Assembly (NCBI GenBank): GCA_040365065.1
Contig: BAABNI010000002.1
Span: 186,001-250,000 of the forward strand
Source: Pelagadaptatus aseana
Lineage (GTDB): Bacteria; Pseudomonadota; Gammaproteobacteria; Pseudomonadales; Cellvibrionaceae
DNA length: 64,000 bases
Direction: 5' to 3'
The notes below the pieces were generated by a model, which did no database searches, was not told the origin of the DNA, and worked only from the letters and a program-made list of their open reading frames with translations. Every line of letters starts with the position of its first letter. The stretch's first letter is position 1. Made by a program: the position numbers and the translations under genes. Positions 17,207 to 26,106 of the stretch are shown in pieces.

Positions 17207-20200
17207 ATGACATTAAAACTGCATTTATTAACCTCTGAGCCCGACAGCCTGTCCGGCGCGATTGAAGACATCTCGCTTGAAGCCGGGTGGACTTTCACGC
17301 AAGCAGAGATTGCATTACTGGATTATCGCCAAGCCGAACTTTCCGTGTTCGACGTCATCCTGTTTGATACCCGGCAGCATTTTGGTCACGCCTTCGCCTG
17401 TTATCAGCAACTCATGGCCCGCGGCAAAATTGGCTGCCCCTGTATTTTTGTCAGTGACCAGTACCATCACGCTGAAGCAGAAACCCTGGCGGCCATTTCT
17501 GAAACCTACTATCTGGTGAAACCGGACACCCAGGCAGAACTTGCCAGTTACCTCAGCAAATTCACCCGGGCCAAGGGCACCCTGTTTAATCGTTTCAACG
17601 CCATGCTGCATGGCGATCTGGGACAACTGCTCGATAAAACCAGCATCATCAGCATCGCCGACACCCGAGGCCGCATCGTTTACGCCAATCAGGAGTTCTG
17701 TAACACCAGTGGCTACCAGCTCAAGGAGCTGCTGGGACAGAACCACCGCATACTCAAATCCGGCACCCACGCCGACGACCTCTACCGCGATATGTGGGGC
17801 ACCATCTCCCGGGGCAACACCTGGCAGGGCAAGGTTTGCAACCGGCGCAAGGACGGCAGCCTGTACTGGGTCAAATCCGAGATCCACCCCATCTGTGATG
17901 CCCACAAACGCCCGGTGTTTTACTTCTCCATCCGTCAGGAAATCACTCAGGAAATCGAACTGACCCAGCGACTGGCCAGCAATGAAGAGCATCTGCGTCT
18001 GAGTAACGCCTTTGCCAAGGTGGTTTCCTTTGACTGGGATTTTGCCACTAATCAGGTCAAAGTCTCCGATGAAGTGGAAGCCCTTTACGGGCTCAAAGAC
18101 CACGGCAATCTGATACCACAGGAAACCCTGCAGGCAATGATTCACCCCGAAGATGTGGATGAAGCACTGGCCAAGGTTAATTTCAGCAAGTCCAATGACA
18201 CCGAATACAAAGTAGAACACCGCATCATCCAGCCCGATGGCGAATCCCGCTGGGTCGCCAAGCGCGCCAAAGTCATCAGTGACGATAACGGTCAACCCGT
18301 GCGCATGCTGGGTGTTGTGACTGACATTCAGGATCTGAAAGAAGCGCAGAACCGGGTAGAGAAAGCCAATCAGATTAAAACCGCCTTTTTGACCTCTCTG
18401 GCGCATGAGGTGCGCAACCCGCTGAATGCCATTTCCGGCTACGCGCAACTGATTGCCAGCCAGCCCGAGGGGGATTCACAGGATCGAGCCAAGCGCATCG
18501 TTGAAATCTGTCACTATGTGATTGAGCTGCTCAGCGAAGTGGACGACCTGTCAAAAATTGAAGCCGGTAAATTTGACCTCGACATCCAAACCATCCATTT
18601 GGATACCTTATTGGCCGATTGTCGTCAGGTCATCAACCCGCTACTGGGCAGCATTCGCCTGTTCTGTGACAGCACCGAACTGCATCTGAAAGCCGACCGC
18701 CGCTACCTCAAGCAAGTGCTTATTAACCTGCTGAGCAATGCCATCAAATACAATAAAGAAATGGGTCGCATTCTGGTATCGGCCAAGACTCTGGGCAACG
18801 GCCTGACTCGCATCGAAATCGAAGATACCGGTATGGGCATCGCCGAGGACGAACTGGATAAAATCTTTATCCCATTCGAGCGACTGGACTGGGAAAAGAG
18901 CGAGGTTCAGGGGTTGGGGCTGGGTCTGCCCCTGACCAAGATGCTGATCGAAAAAATGGGCGGCAGCATTGGTGTCGAGAGCCAACCGGGGCTCGGCACA
19001 CGCATCTGGTTTGAGTTGCCCAGTTGCGACCAGGATATCGAACCACAACCCGAAACCGTCCCCGCCGGGAGCGCACCATCGCAATCCTTTCATTTCGATT
19101 CCGGCTCCCGAATCCTGCTGGTGGAAGACAACGAGTTCAACCAGCACTTTATGGCCGAACAGTTGGGACTCTATGGTCTGGATATCCACCACGCCAGCAA
19201 TGGCCGGGAAGCCCTGAAACTGCTGCAACAGCAGCCGTTTGATCTGATTCTCACCGACTGCAATATGCCCAAGATGGACGGCTTTGAGTTGTCGCGCCGC
19301 ATTCGCGCCAGCGAAAACGATCGCTTGCGTACCACTCCCATTGTTGCCATCACCGCGCGCAGTTCTAAACGCTCCTATCAGGAATGCCAGGAGGCTGGCA
19401 TCAACGACATCCTGATCAAACCGATCATGGCTGAAAACCTGCTTCAGAAAATACAGGAAAACCTTCGTCAGAATGAGGTCAAACCTGAACTGAAAACCGA
19501 AGGCAAACCCCGGAAACAAAGCACATCGGCAACTGACGTCGGCCATCTGATCGATCAAGAAGTCTTGCATGGTTATATCGGCAACGACAAAAACGCCCAG
19601 AAAAAACTGCTGGAGATCTACCGGGATCTGTTTAAAAACGGCACTCTGGAACTGTTCCGCGCCTGGGAAAAGCAGGATTACCCCGCCATCCAGTTTGAGG
19701 CCCACAAGCTCGCATCGTCATCACTGGGAGTGGGCGCATCCTCGCTGGCCTGCAGTCTTCGTAAACTGGAAGATAACATCATCGATAACCGCCTCGATGA
19801 TCTGGGCACTTACATAGAACACATCAAACACCTGCGACCGTTGTTACAGCGTGAGCTGGATGCTTTGATTGACGGCGAAGCTGCGGTTGAACCGGCCTGC
19901 GAAAAAATACTGGATCTGGCAAAAGCCTCGCACCTGCGGGTACTGATCATTGATGACGATGAATTTGCCATCAATCACGCCAGTCACCACCTGTCGCGAA
20001 TCGGTCTCAAGCACATCGACAGTGCCAGCAGCGTGGCTAAGGCCCTCAAGCAAACCACCGGCGGCAAACGCTACGACATACTGCTGTGCGACATCAATAT
20101 GCCCGGCAGCGATGGCCTGGAACTGATCCGCCTGTTGTCAGCCAACTACTCGGGTGAAGGCATCGTAATTTACAGCGGTGAAAAAGCCCTGATTAATTCA

Positions 20201-21130
20201 GCCAAAAACCTGATCGCCAGTTATAACATGAGTTTTCTCGGACACCTGGAAAAGCCCTTTGAAAAATCCCAGTTGATCCGGTTGATTCAGAAACGTCTGG
20301 AACAACCCCTCAGCTGCAACGTAGAGAACCAAGCCTCCATCACCGACAAAGAGATCAGGGAGGGCATCGACAATGACGCCATCACCCTCGAATATCAGCC
20401 CCAGACCAGCACCGACAGCAACCAGATTGTGGCGGTTGAAGCGCTGGCGCGTTTCCGTTGCAGCAATGGTGAAATCATCAGCCCGGGCCAATTTATTCCG
20501 CAGATTGAGCGCATGGGGCTCGATTACCGTTTCTCAATCTGCGTTTTTGAAAAAGCGGTAGACCAGCTGGCCCATTGGCTGGGCAATGGCATCGACATCA
20601 AGATGGCCGTTAACTTTTCCATGAATGCCATTGAAAATCTGGAGCTGCCGGAGGTACTGGCCAACATTTGCAAACAGCATGATATTGACACCGGACGACT
20701 GGTTATCGAAGTCACAGAATCGGAAATTACCAGCAACCCTCAAGTGGCTCTGGAAGTTCTGGGCCGCATGCGTTTGCAGGGTTTTGTTCTGTCCATCGAT
20801 GACTTCGGCACCGGCTACTCCTCACTGGAAAAACTGCAGATGCTGCCTTTCAGTGAACTCAAGCTCGATCGCAGCTACGTCAGTAACGCCTGTCAGGAAG
20901 AAGTCTCCATGGCCATCATGAAATCCAGTATCGAACTGGCCAAACAATTGAATATGACCACCGTTGCCGAAGGCGTTGAAAATGCCGAAGACATGGCTCT
21001 GTCACACGAGATCGGGGTCGACATCATTCAGGGGTACCACATTGCCAAGCCCATGAGCGGTGACGCCGTTAGCCACTGGATAGAAGAATTCAAAGACGCG
21101 AAACAGCAGAGAGAAACCGAGCATGCATAA
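17207..21130 (+). CDS. Hybrid sensor histidine kinase with PAS domains, two receivers, Hpt and C-terminal EAL domain
   Basis: A 1307-residue soluble protein. In order: a degenerate receiver-like domain (about 1-118, missing the N-terminal acidic pair); PAS (about 140-250); PAS with PAC (about 265-380); HisKA with SLAHEVRNPLN (His about 400); HATPase with NLLSNAIKYN and the DTGMGI and GLGLGL boxes (to about 605); receiver (about 635-748, Asp about 684); Hpt (about 780-890, AHKLASSSLG, His about 833); a second receiver (about 911-1030, Asp about 962); and EAL (about 1050-1295). The EAL domain keeps VEALAR, IEVTES, DDFGTG, KLDRSY and AEGVEN, so it should degrade cyclic di-GMP. No GGDEF domain or membrane helix is present. 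It overlaps the next response-regulator gene by 8 bp. The signal sensed is unknown. Confidence 0.88.
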   Translation: MTLKLHLLTSEPDSLSGAIEDISLEAGWTFTQAEIALLDYRQAELSVFDVILFDTRQHFGHAFACYQQLMARGKIGCPCIFVSDQYHHAEAETLAAISETYYLVKPDTQAELASYLSKFTRAKGTLFNRFNAMLHGDLGQLLDKTSIISIADTRGRIVYANQEFCNTSGYQLKELLGQNHRILKSGTHADDLYRDMWGTISRGNTWQGKVCNRRKDGSLYWVKSEIHPICDAHKRPVFYFSIRQEITQEIELTQRLASNEEHLRLSNAFAKVVSFDWDFATNQVKVSDEVEALYGLKDHGNLIPQETLQAMIHPEDVDEALAKVNFSKSNDTEYKVEHRIIQPDGESRWVAKRAKVISDDNGQPVRMLGVVTDIQDLKEAQNRVEKANQIKTAFLTSLAHEVRNPLNAISGYAQLIASQPEGDSQDRAKRIVEICHYVIELLSEVDDLSKIEAGKFDLDIQTIHLDTLLADCRQVINPLLGSIRLFCDSTELHLKADRRYLKQVLINLLSNAIKYNKEMGRILVSAKTLGNGLTRIEIEDTGMGIAEDELDKIFIPFERLDWEKSEVQGLGLGLPLTKMLIEKMGGSIGVESQPGLGTRIWFELPSCDQDIEPQPETVPAGSAPSQSFHFDSGSRILLVEDNEFNQHFMAEQLGLYGLDIHHASNGREALKLLQQQPFDLILTDCNMPKMDGFELSRRIRASENDRLRTTPIVAITARSSKRSYQECQEAGINDILIKPIMAENLLQKIQENLRQNEVKPELKTEGKPRKQSTSATDVGHLIDQEVLHGYIGNDKNAQKKLLEIYRDLFKNGTLELFRAWEKQDYPAIQFEAHKLASSSLGVGASSLACSLRKLEDNIIDNRLDDLGTYIEHIKHLRPLLQRELDALIDGEAAVEPACEKILDLAKASHLRVLIIDDDEFAINHASHHLSRIGLKHIDSASSVAKALKQTTGGKRYDILLCDINMPGSDGLELIRLLSANYSGEGIVIYSGEKALINSAKNLIASYNMSFLGHLEKPFEKSQLIRLIQKRLEQPLSCNVENQASITDKEIREGIDNDAITLEYQPQTSTDSNQIVAVEALARFRCSNGEIISPGQFIPQIERMGLDYRFSICVFEKAVDQLAHWLGNGIDIKMAVNFSMNAIENLELPEVLANICKQHDIDTGRLVIEVTESEITSNPQVALEVLGRMRLQGFVLSIDDFGTGYSSLEKLQMLPFSELKLDRSYVSNACQEEVSMAIMKSSIELAKQLNMTTVAEGVENAEDMALSHEIGVDIIQGYHIAKPMSGDAVSHWIEEFKDAKQQRETEHA

Positions 21131-22241
21131 AATTCTGGTAGTCGATGACGACCCGTTTTTTCTTGAATTGATTGATTCGGCACTGGCCGACTATGAGATC
21201 ATCAAGGCCGCTGATTGCGAATCAGCCTTGAGTGCCTATCAGGAGCACCAACCCGCACTGGTATCCCTCGACATTGGCTTGCAGGATTGTGATGGCTACA
21301 GCATTTGCCAGAAAATACGGGAACAGGACAAGCACACGCCAATTCTGTTTATGTCCGGCAATAATGATCTGGACAGTCGTCTGCGCGCCTATGGCGAAGG
21401 GGGCAATGATTATATTGCCAAGCCCTATCAGAAGGATGAGCTGGCCTGTAAAGTCAACAAGCTGATTGAACGTCATGTCCATCAACAACAGCTGACCAAC
21501 CAACTGCAAGATCATTCCTCACTGATCAATAACATCCAGCGCGAGTCGGCCAACCTGCAAATCGTCAACCGCTTCATACAATCGAGCATGCACTGCAAGG
21601 ACGCCGAGACACTTCTGGGGATCTTTTTTGTCGCCCTCAGGGATCTGGGAACCTGTGGCGTACTGATCCTCAACGACCATCCCGAACAACCCCATCACAG
21701 TGGCACACCTGCCACCCGGCTGGAATACGAAATTCTCAGTATGAGCGACAAACTGCCGCGCATTCACAGTTTCGGCAAAAACCGCGCCGTCTTTAACTGG
21801 CAGAGAACCACCCTGTTGGTCCGGGAATTAAATTCGTTGATCGATGTACTGGCCATTCTGATGGACGCATTGGACATGGTGCTGTCGGCCATTGAAACGG
21901 AAAACGGCCTGGTGGAAGAAATTGCACAACTGGAAGCGGCCAACAGCGAATGCCACAACGAAGTGGAAGCATTGATTCAGGACATGAGTCTGAGTCTGCA
22001 GGATGCCATGATCACTTTGGGTCTGGTTTCCGATCTGGGTGCCGACGAAGAAAAGATGATCAATGACACCATTCACGACTACAGCCATAAGATCCAATCA
22101 AAGCTGATCGCTCAGACCGAACAAAGCCTCAAGGTGAAACACCTGATCGACCAACTGCGAACCCCCTCTGAAGAAATCCAGCAGATGCTGGCACAGGCCC
22201 AAACAGACAATGACAACAGCGATGCCGTCGAGCTTTTCTGA
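21123..22241 (+). CDS. Response regulator with receiver and long helical output region
   Basis: A 372-residue protein. Residues 1-118 form a standard receiver (VVDDDPF acidic triad, phospho-acceptor Asp50 in SLDIGLQDCDG, Lys in IAKPYQKDEL). Residues 120-355 are mostly helical with heptad character. They match no DNA-binding or enzyme domain I recognise, although the middle (about 145-255) could be a sensor-like alpha/beta fold. The start overlaps the hybrid-kinase stop, so the two proteins are made together and probably form a phosphorelay. Output by protein interaction is an inference. Confidence 0.75.
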   Translation: MHKILVVDDDPFFLELIDSALADYEIIKAADCESALSAYQEHQPALVSLDIGLQDCDGYSICQKIREQDKHTPILFMSGNNDLDSRLRAYGEGGNDYIAKPYQKDELACKVNKLIERHVHQQQLTNQLQDHSSLINNIQRESANLQIVNRFIQSSMHCKDAETLLGIFFVALRDLGTCGVLILNDHPEQPHHSGTPATRLEYEILSMSDKLPRIHSFGKNRAVFNWQRTTLLVRELNSLIDVLAILMDALDMVLSAIETENGLVEEIAQLEAANSECHNEVEALIQDMSLSLQDAMITLGLVSDLGADEEKMINDTIHDYSHKIQSKLIAQTEQSLKVKHLIDQLRTPSEEIQQMLAQAQTDNDNSDAVELF

Positions 22242-22328
22242 TGGGTAATCCCGACATTCAGAGCGGCGCGATGGCTACTCTGAATGTCAGCTGGAACTGT
22301 CTGAAGTGTTACTCAGACATCGAAGGTT

Positions 22329-22769
22329 TTACCAGGCTTTATAGGGCAGGAACTTACCGTTCAAAGTAAGAATCACACGATCACCTTTTGGATCTTCCTG
22401 CTTATCGACGTCCATAGTGAAATCGATAGCACTCATAATACCGTCACCAAACTTTTCCTGAATCACTTCTTTTAAAGTGTCGCCGTAAACGCCAACCACT
22501 TCGTAAAGACGATAGATCAGTGGATCCTGTGGTACTTCTTTGTCCCAGGTTTTGGTTGGGAACGCCATCAATGCGGCTTTTGCCCCTTCCGGGAGATCGA
22601 GGAATTTACATAACTTGGTAGCAGGCTCTTCGGGCATGGAATTCATACCCAGGCAAGCGGAGGTAACCCATACGGTCCCCATTTCGATTTCATTGGCAAT
22701 GGCTTCCCAACTCAATCCTCTGGCCTGTTTTTCAAGAATGATTTTTTCAGTAACGTCGAGTTTATTCAT
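22329..22769 (-). CDS. cynS: Cyanate hydratase (cyanase)
   Basis: A 146-residue enzyme that converts cyanate and bicarbonate to ammonia and CO2. The catalytic triad is complete: Arg87, Glu90 and Ser113, each nine below the E. coli numbering (96, 99, 122) because of a shorter N-terminus. The motif LIYRLYEVVGVYGDTLKEV is intact. A clear AGGAGA precedes the ATG. It follows the PP2C-kinase gene by 97 bp on the same strand, with the nitrite/formate-type channel further upstream, so it probably serves nitrogen scavenging. No cynR or cynT gene is adjacent. Confidence 0.96.
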   Translation of the reverse strand: MNKLDVTEKIILEKQARGLSWEAIANEIEMGTVWVTSACLGMNSMPEEPATKLCKFLDLPEGAKAALMAFPTKTWDKEVPQDPLIYRLYEVVGVYGDTLKEVIQEKFGDGIMSAIDFTMDVDKQEDPKGDRVILTLNGKFLPYKAW

Positions 22770-22866
22770 AGCATTTCTCCTGAATCGCTAGTGTGGTTTG
22801 AATCTCTTGTATTTTTAAAACCATTACATCTCAAGTTCTGTTGCAGTCATTAAATCCTGTTTTCAG

Positions 22867-24591
22867 TCAGCGCCAGTAAAGCAAAGCCGCAATAATCATA
22901 CTCAACATCAAAGACACCCCCTGCCAGAATGCGACTGGGTTGCGCTCGAGCAGAGGTGCCCGGGCCTGATTGACAAACGCTTTATTGGGATGACGCAAGT
23001 CGTATATAAATTCACTGAGTGCTTCGTAGCGCTTATTCGGGTCAGGGTTAAGGGCCTTCTTCAGCGAATAGTCGATCCACGCTGGGGTATCGCGCTCGGC
23101 GTCCAGCACACTCTGGTATTTCAAGCGCCACTGTTGTGCCCGCGTGGTTGCACGGGCCACCTCAGCACCGTAGGGCAAGCGTCCCGATAACATCTGGTAG
23201 GCCATAACAGCCAGTGAGAACTGATCGGATCGGGCGCTTCCGGGTTCACCAATAAAATATTCCGGTGCGGTGTATTGGGCCGTACCCAGAATATTTCGAT
23301 CAGAGGGGTAGTTGGTAAATTCATCAACACCGGCTACCCAGGTCGATCCAAAGTCGATTATTTTGACCGTACCATTGCGGTCAATCATGACATTTTCAGG
23401 CCGCAGATCCTGATGCAGCATTTCCAATCGATGGAACGCCAATAGACCGCGAGCCACCTGACGGATAATTTCGCGTACGGCATCGAGCTTGGGAGCAGGA
23501 TTGTCATGCATCCACTGGGTCAGAGTTTGGCCCTCAATGTATTCCGTTACGACGTAAAGGTACTGGCGCTCCCGTGACAAGGGAAAAGATTTTAAAACAT
23601 GGGCGCTGTCTATTCTGCGCGCGATCCACTCTTCCATCAGAAATCGCTCGATCGCTTCCGGATCTTCCCGCAGTTCTGTTGCCAGAGTTTTAATAACAAC
23701 TTTTTCTTTGCTGGCATCATCTTCGGCGAGAAAAACATGGCTGCGGGCACTGGCATACAACTGCCTTAGCACCGTGAAGCCATCAAATTGCATACGGGGT
23801 TTGAGTGAAGGCGGAAACGGTTTTTGAATTAATTGCTGCTGAATTTCACTGGCACTTCTGTCTGGCAAACTGTCAACGCGAACAATCTGAACCGTCAGAT
23901 TATCATCGCTGCCATTATCGAACGCTTTTTGGGTGATGGCCTTGGCCGCAAGCTGGAGATCGTCTTGATGTTCATCGCACAAGGCCGCCATGTCACGATC
24001 GCTGACAAATTCATAAATGCCGTCGGTCATCAACAGGAAGGTATCACCTTCTGTAAGATTGATTTGGCGATAGTCACAATCGAGCTGCTGATCCATTCCC
24101 AGCGCGCGCTTGAGGTAGTGTTTTTCCGGGGAAATCTGAACCCGATGTTCCTGAGTGAGTACTTCCAGAGCTTTATTATTGAGGCGATAGATCCGGGAAT
24201 CCCCGGCGTGCAGAAGATGCGCCGTGGCGGACTTAATGATCATACCGCTGAACGTGCAGACATAACCTTTGTCCAGGTTGTATCTGAATTCACTTTTTCG
24301 AGTCTGCGAATAGAGCCAGGAGTTGCAAGCCTGCAAAACTCGTCTGGCCGATTGCTTGACACTCCAGGTTTCTGAAGTGCTGAAATAATCTTCAAAGAAA
24401 TTGGTTACCGCCGTCTCGCTGGCAATCTGACTGACCTGACTGCTGCTGATACCATCAGCCAATGCGATGGCGATCCCCTTGGTACTGCGCAACGGCTCCG
24501 TAGGCTCGTAAATACCATGAAAATCCTGATTGAGCTGTTTGCGCCCCTTATGACTGTACTGACCGCTTGAAATGGAAAGGGAACTGGCCAT
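22867..24591 (-). CDS. Bifunctional PP2C phosphatase-serine/threonine kinase, membrane-anchored
   Basis: A 574-residue fusion. Residues 10-240 are a PP2C phosphatase with metal-site acids in LADGISS (Asp46), LLMTDGIYE (Asp190) and GSDDNLT (Asp229). Residues 270-535 are a protein kinase with VVIKTL (Lys301), HQDLRPEN (Asp395) and DFG (413-415). The usual HRD arginine is Gln394, so this is a non-RD type. The last 20 residues are a membrane anchor (VSLMLSMIIAALLYW). Such fusions commonly neighbour nitrate/nitrite transport genes in marine gammaproteobacteria. Here it lies between the FNT channel and cyanase, which suggests control of nitrogen uptake by phosphorylation. Substrates are unknown. 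Confidence 0.88.
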   Translation of the reverse strand: MASSLSISSGQYSHKGRKQLNQDFHGIYEPTEPLRSTKGIAIALADGISSSQVSQIASETAVTNFFEDYFSTSETWSVKQSARRVLQACNSWLYSQTRKSEFRYNLDKGYVCTFSGMIIKSATAHLLHAGDSRIYRLNNKALEVLTQEHRVQISPEKHYLKRALGMDQQLDCDYRQINLTEGDTFLLMTDGIYEFVSDRDMAALCDEHQDDLQLAAKAITQKAFDNGSDDNLTVQIVRVDSLPDRSASEIQQQLIQKPFPPSLKPRMQFDGFTVLRQLYASARSHVFLAEDDASKEKVVIKTLATELREDPEAIERFLMEEWIARRIDSAHVLKSFPLSRERQYLYVVTEYIEGQTLTQWMHDNPAPKLDAVREIIRQVARGLLAFHRLEMLHQDLRPENVMIDRNGTVKIIDFGSTWVAGVDEFTNYPSDRNILGTAQYTAPEYFIGEPGSARSDQFSLAVMAYQMLSGRLPYGAEVARATTRAQQWRLKYQSVLDAERDTPAWIDYSLKKALNPDPNKRYEALSEFIYDLRHPNKAFVNQARAPLLERNPVAFWQGVSLMLSMIIAALLYWR

Positions 24592-24652
24592 GGGCTGAAT
24601 TAGGATCCTGTCGTTGCGTGCGGTGTGCCGGAAAATAACCGTGAAACTAACT

Positions 24653-24694
24653 GAGTGAAATTAAATGAGTGGAATTAAATGGGCGAAATTTAAT
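24653..24694. repeat. Three tandem 14-bp repeats upstream of the kinase-phosphatase gene
   Basis: Three contiguous units: GAGTGAAATTAAAT, GAGTGGAATTAAAT and GGGCGAAATTTAAT. They start 62 bp before the PP2C-kinase start (24591) and end 15 bp before the hairpin at 24710. They could be regulator half-sites or simple slippage products. Confidence 0.7.
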
Positions 24695-24709
24695 GGTTAG
24701 AATTCTGAA

Positions 24710-24737
24710 TGACTCTGCCCGGTTATGGGCAGAGTCA
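24710..24737 (-). terminator. Strong hairpin after the FNT channel gene
   Basis: A perfect 11-bp stem (TGACTCTGCCC with GGGCAGAGTCA, loop of six) lies 25 bp past the channel stop. On the minus strand the downstream bases are AT-rich but lack a true T-run. It may be a leaky terminator or an RNA-processing stem that lowers expression of the downstream kinase and cyanase. Confidence 0.55.
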
Positions 24738-24762
24738 TATTCAGTTCAGATACCCGGGTTGA

Positions 24763-25614
24763 TTAGATAACAACCGCAGTTTCAGAATTAGATTCTTCCG
24801 CCTGAACAGTTTTCTTGCTCTTGCTCTCTTTAACGTGGGTCAGGTACAGCGGCAGACCTACCAGCAGGAAGCCACCAACCAGGTTACCCAGAGCGGTTGG
24901 AATTTCGTTCCATACGAAGTAATCAATCACATTAAAGTCACCACCCATGATCATGGAGAACGGGAACAGGAACATGTTAACGATGGAGTGCTCGAATACC
25001 ATGTAGAAGAACAACATGATAGGCATCCACATAGCGAAGATCTTACTGATCGCAGAGGTAGAGATCATTGCCAGTACAACACCCATGGACACCATCCAGT
25101 TACACAGCATGCCGCGAATAAAGATGGTGAACCAACCCAGAATACCCTGCTCTTTGTAGCCCAGAGTCCTTGATTCGCCAATCGCTGCAACCTTGTCTGC
25201 AACCGCACCGCCATCAATTTGATAACCGTAGGTGAGAATGAAAGATGCAAAGAATGCCGTCATCAAAGCACCGGCAAAGTTACCCAGGAATACCAGGCCC
25301 CAGTTGCGCCACAAACCCTTCATATCACAGCCGGGTCGCTTATCGATAATCGCCAGAGGCACCAGAGTAAACACACCGGTCAACAGGTCGAACTTCATCA
25401 GATACAACATGATAAAGCCGACAGGGAACAGTACCGCACCCAGTACCGGGTTACCGGTTTTAGTAATTACCGTAATGGCAAAAAAGGCCGCCAATCCCAA
25501 AATTGCGCCGGCCATCATGGCGCGAATAAAGGTATCTTTGGTTGACATAAATATTTTTTGCTCGCCTGCATCCACCATTTTCTTGGCGAATTCACTCGGC
25601 TCCAAATATGACAT
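24763..25614 (-). CDS. Formate/nitrite transporter family channel (FocA/NirC type)
   Basis: A 283-residue inner-membrane protein with six membrane helices. The family motif VFEHSIVNMFLFPF holds the central pore histidine of FNT channels. The first 45 residues are cytoplasmic, and the C-terminus is charged and short. FNT proteins form pentamers passing formate, nitrite or hydrosulfide. With cyanase downstream and a sigma-54-type promoter plus NtrC-like site upstream, nitrite uptake for assimilation is the likeliest role. No nitrite reductase is in the window, so formate cannot be excluded. Confidence 0.88.
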   Translation of the reverse strand: MSYLEPSEFAKKMVDAGEQKIFMSTKDTFIRAMMAGAILGLAAFFAITVITKTGNPVLGAVLFPVGFIMLYLMKFDLLTGVFTLVPLAIIDKRPGCDMKGLWRNWGLVFLGNFAGALMTAFFASFILTYGYQIDGGAVADKVAAIGESRTLGYKEQGILGWFTIFIRGMLCNWMVSMGVVLAMISTSAISKIFAMWMPIMLFFYMVFEHSIVNMFLFPFSMIMGGDFNVIDYFVWNEIPTALGNLVGGFLLVGLPLYLTHVKESKSKKTVQAEESNSETAVVI

Positions 25615-25716
25615 AGCACACTCCTATATATTTTTAATAAACATCTACGACAGACACTGTTTGCCGTGACGCCAAAGGTTTAAGAACTTATAAAAATTTT
25701 TTGGCAATCAGGTTTT

Positions 25717-25732
25717 AGCAATTACGATGCCA
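25717..25732 (-). promoter_or_regulatory. Sigma-54-type promoter of the FNT channel
   Basis: On the minus strand the bases read TGGCATCGTAATTGCT, against the consensus TGGCAC-N5-TTGCW. The invariant GG and GC are correctly spaced, with one mismatch. Transcription would start near 25706, leaving a leader of about 90 bases before the ATG at 25614. Confidence 0.65.
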
Positions 25733-25808
25733 ACAACCGGAAACGCCCGTTTCAATTGGATGTGCGGGAAATTTTGTCGGTGAGTCTCGCTGATCACAGC
25801 GATTTTTT

Positions 25809-25825
25809 TGCACCACCAGAGGGCA
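25809..25825. promoter_or_regulatory. NtrC-like enhancer site
   Basis: TGCACCACCAGAGGGCA resembles the NtrC operator TGCACCA-N3-TGGTGCA, with the outer arms conserved and mismatches in the right half. It lies about 110 bp upstream of the predicted sigma-54 start, a usual distance for an activator of that class. Confidence 0.45.
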
Positions 25826-25833
25826 GGATCATC

Positions 25834-25854
25834 CAGCATTAATCCTTAATGCTG
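25834..25854. promoter_or_regulatory. Perfect palindrome upstream of the FNT promoter
   Basis: CAGCATTAA-N3-TTAATGCTG has nine perfect pairs about a three-base centre. It is centred about 138 bp upstream of the predicted transcription start, next to the NtrC-like site. It could bind a second activator or repressor; the factor is unknown. Confidence 0.55.
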
Positions 25855-26076
25855 TGAATAAGCGCACCAAAAGTGTGTTTTTTTGACCGCATGGTGAAAT
25901 GATTTTCAGCGCAAACTTGAAATAAAGTCATCGTGCAATTGTCGCCATCAGTGGAGCGAAACCGGCCCATATTAATGGCATCAAAAAATCACGATTTGCA
26001 AGTCAGGCAGGTAGGGGAAGGAAGTCACGGGGAGAAAGACACGGAAAGAAAGCTATTGATCTGCGGACCATCAAAA

Positions 26077-26100
26077 AAGCGGCGACGGATGCCGCCGCTT
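26077..26100 (-). terminator. Rho-independent terminator of the class III aminotransferase gene
   Basis: An 8-bp perfect stem AAGCGGCG/CGCCGCTT lies just past the stop at 26107. On the minus strand it is followed by TTTTTT (26078-26073). Confidence 0.85.
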
Positions 26101-26106
26101 TCATTA

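Larger units (their letters stand above)
25615..26106. other. Long intergenic region upstream of the FNT channel
   Basis: These 492 bp contain no convincing gene. The half near the channel holds its sigma-54-type promoter (25717-25732), an NtrC-like site (25809-25825) and a perfect 21-bp palindrome (25834-25854). The end next to the aminotransferase holds that gene's terminator (26077-26100). Bases 25930-26070 are purine-rich and show nothing recognisable. Confidence 0.8.

Noticed and set aside
17315..18448. A 377-codon open frame antisense to the hybrid kinase
   Set aside because: It covers PAS and kinase coding sequence in reverse, is rich in Gly/Phe/Val in the way of reverse-frame shadows, and has no ribosome-binding site.
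24653..24694. CRISPR-like array
   Set aside because: Units are 14 bp, contiguous and without spacers; no cas gene anywhere in the window.
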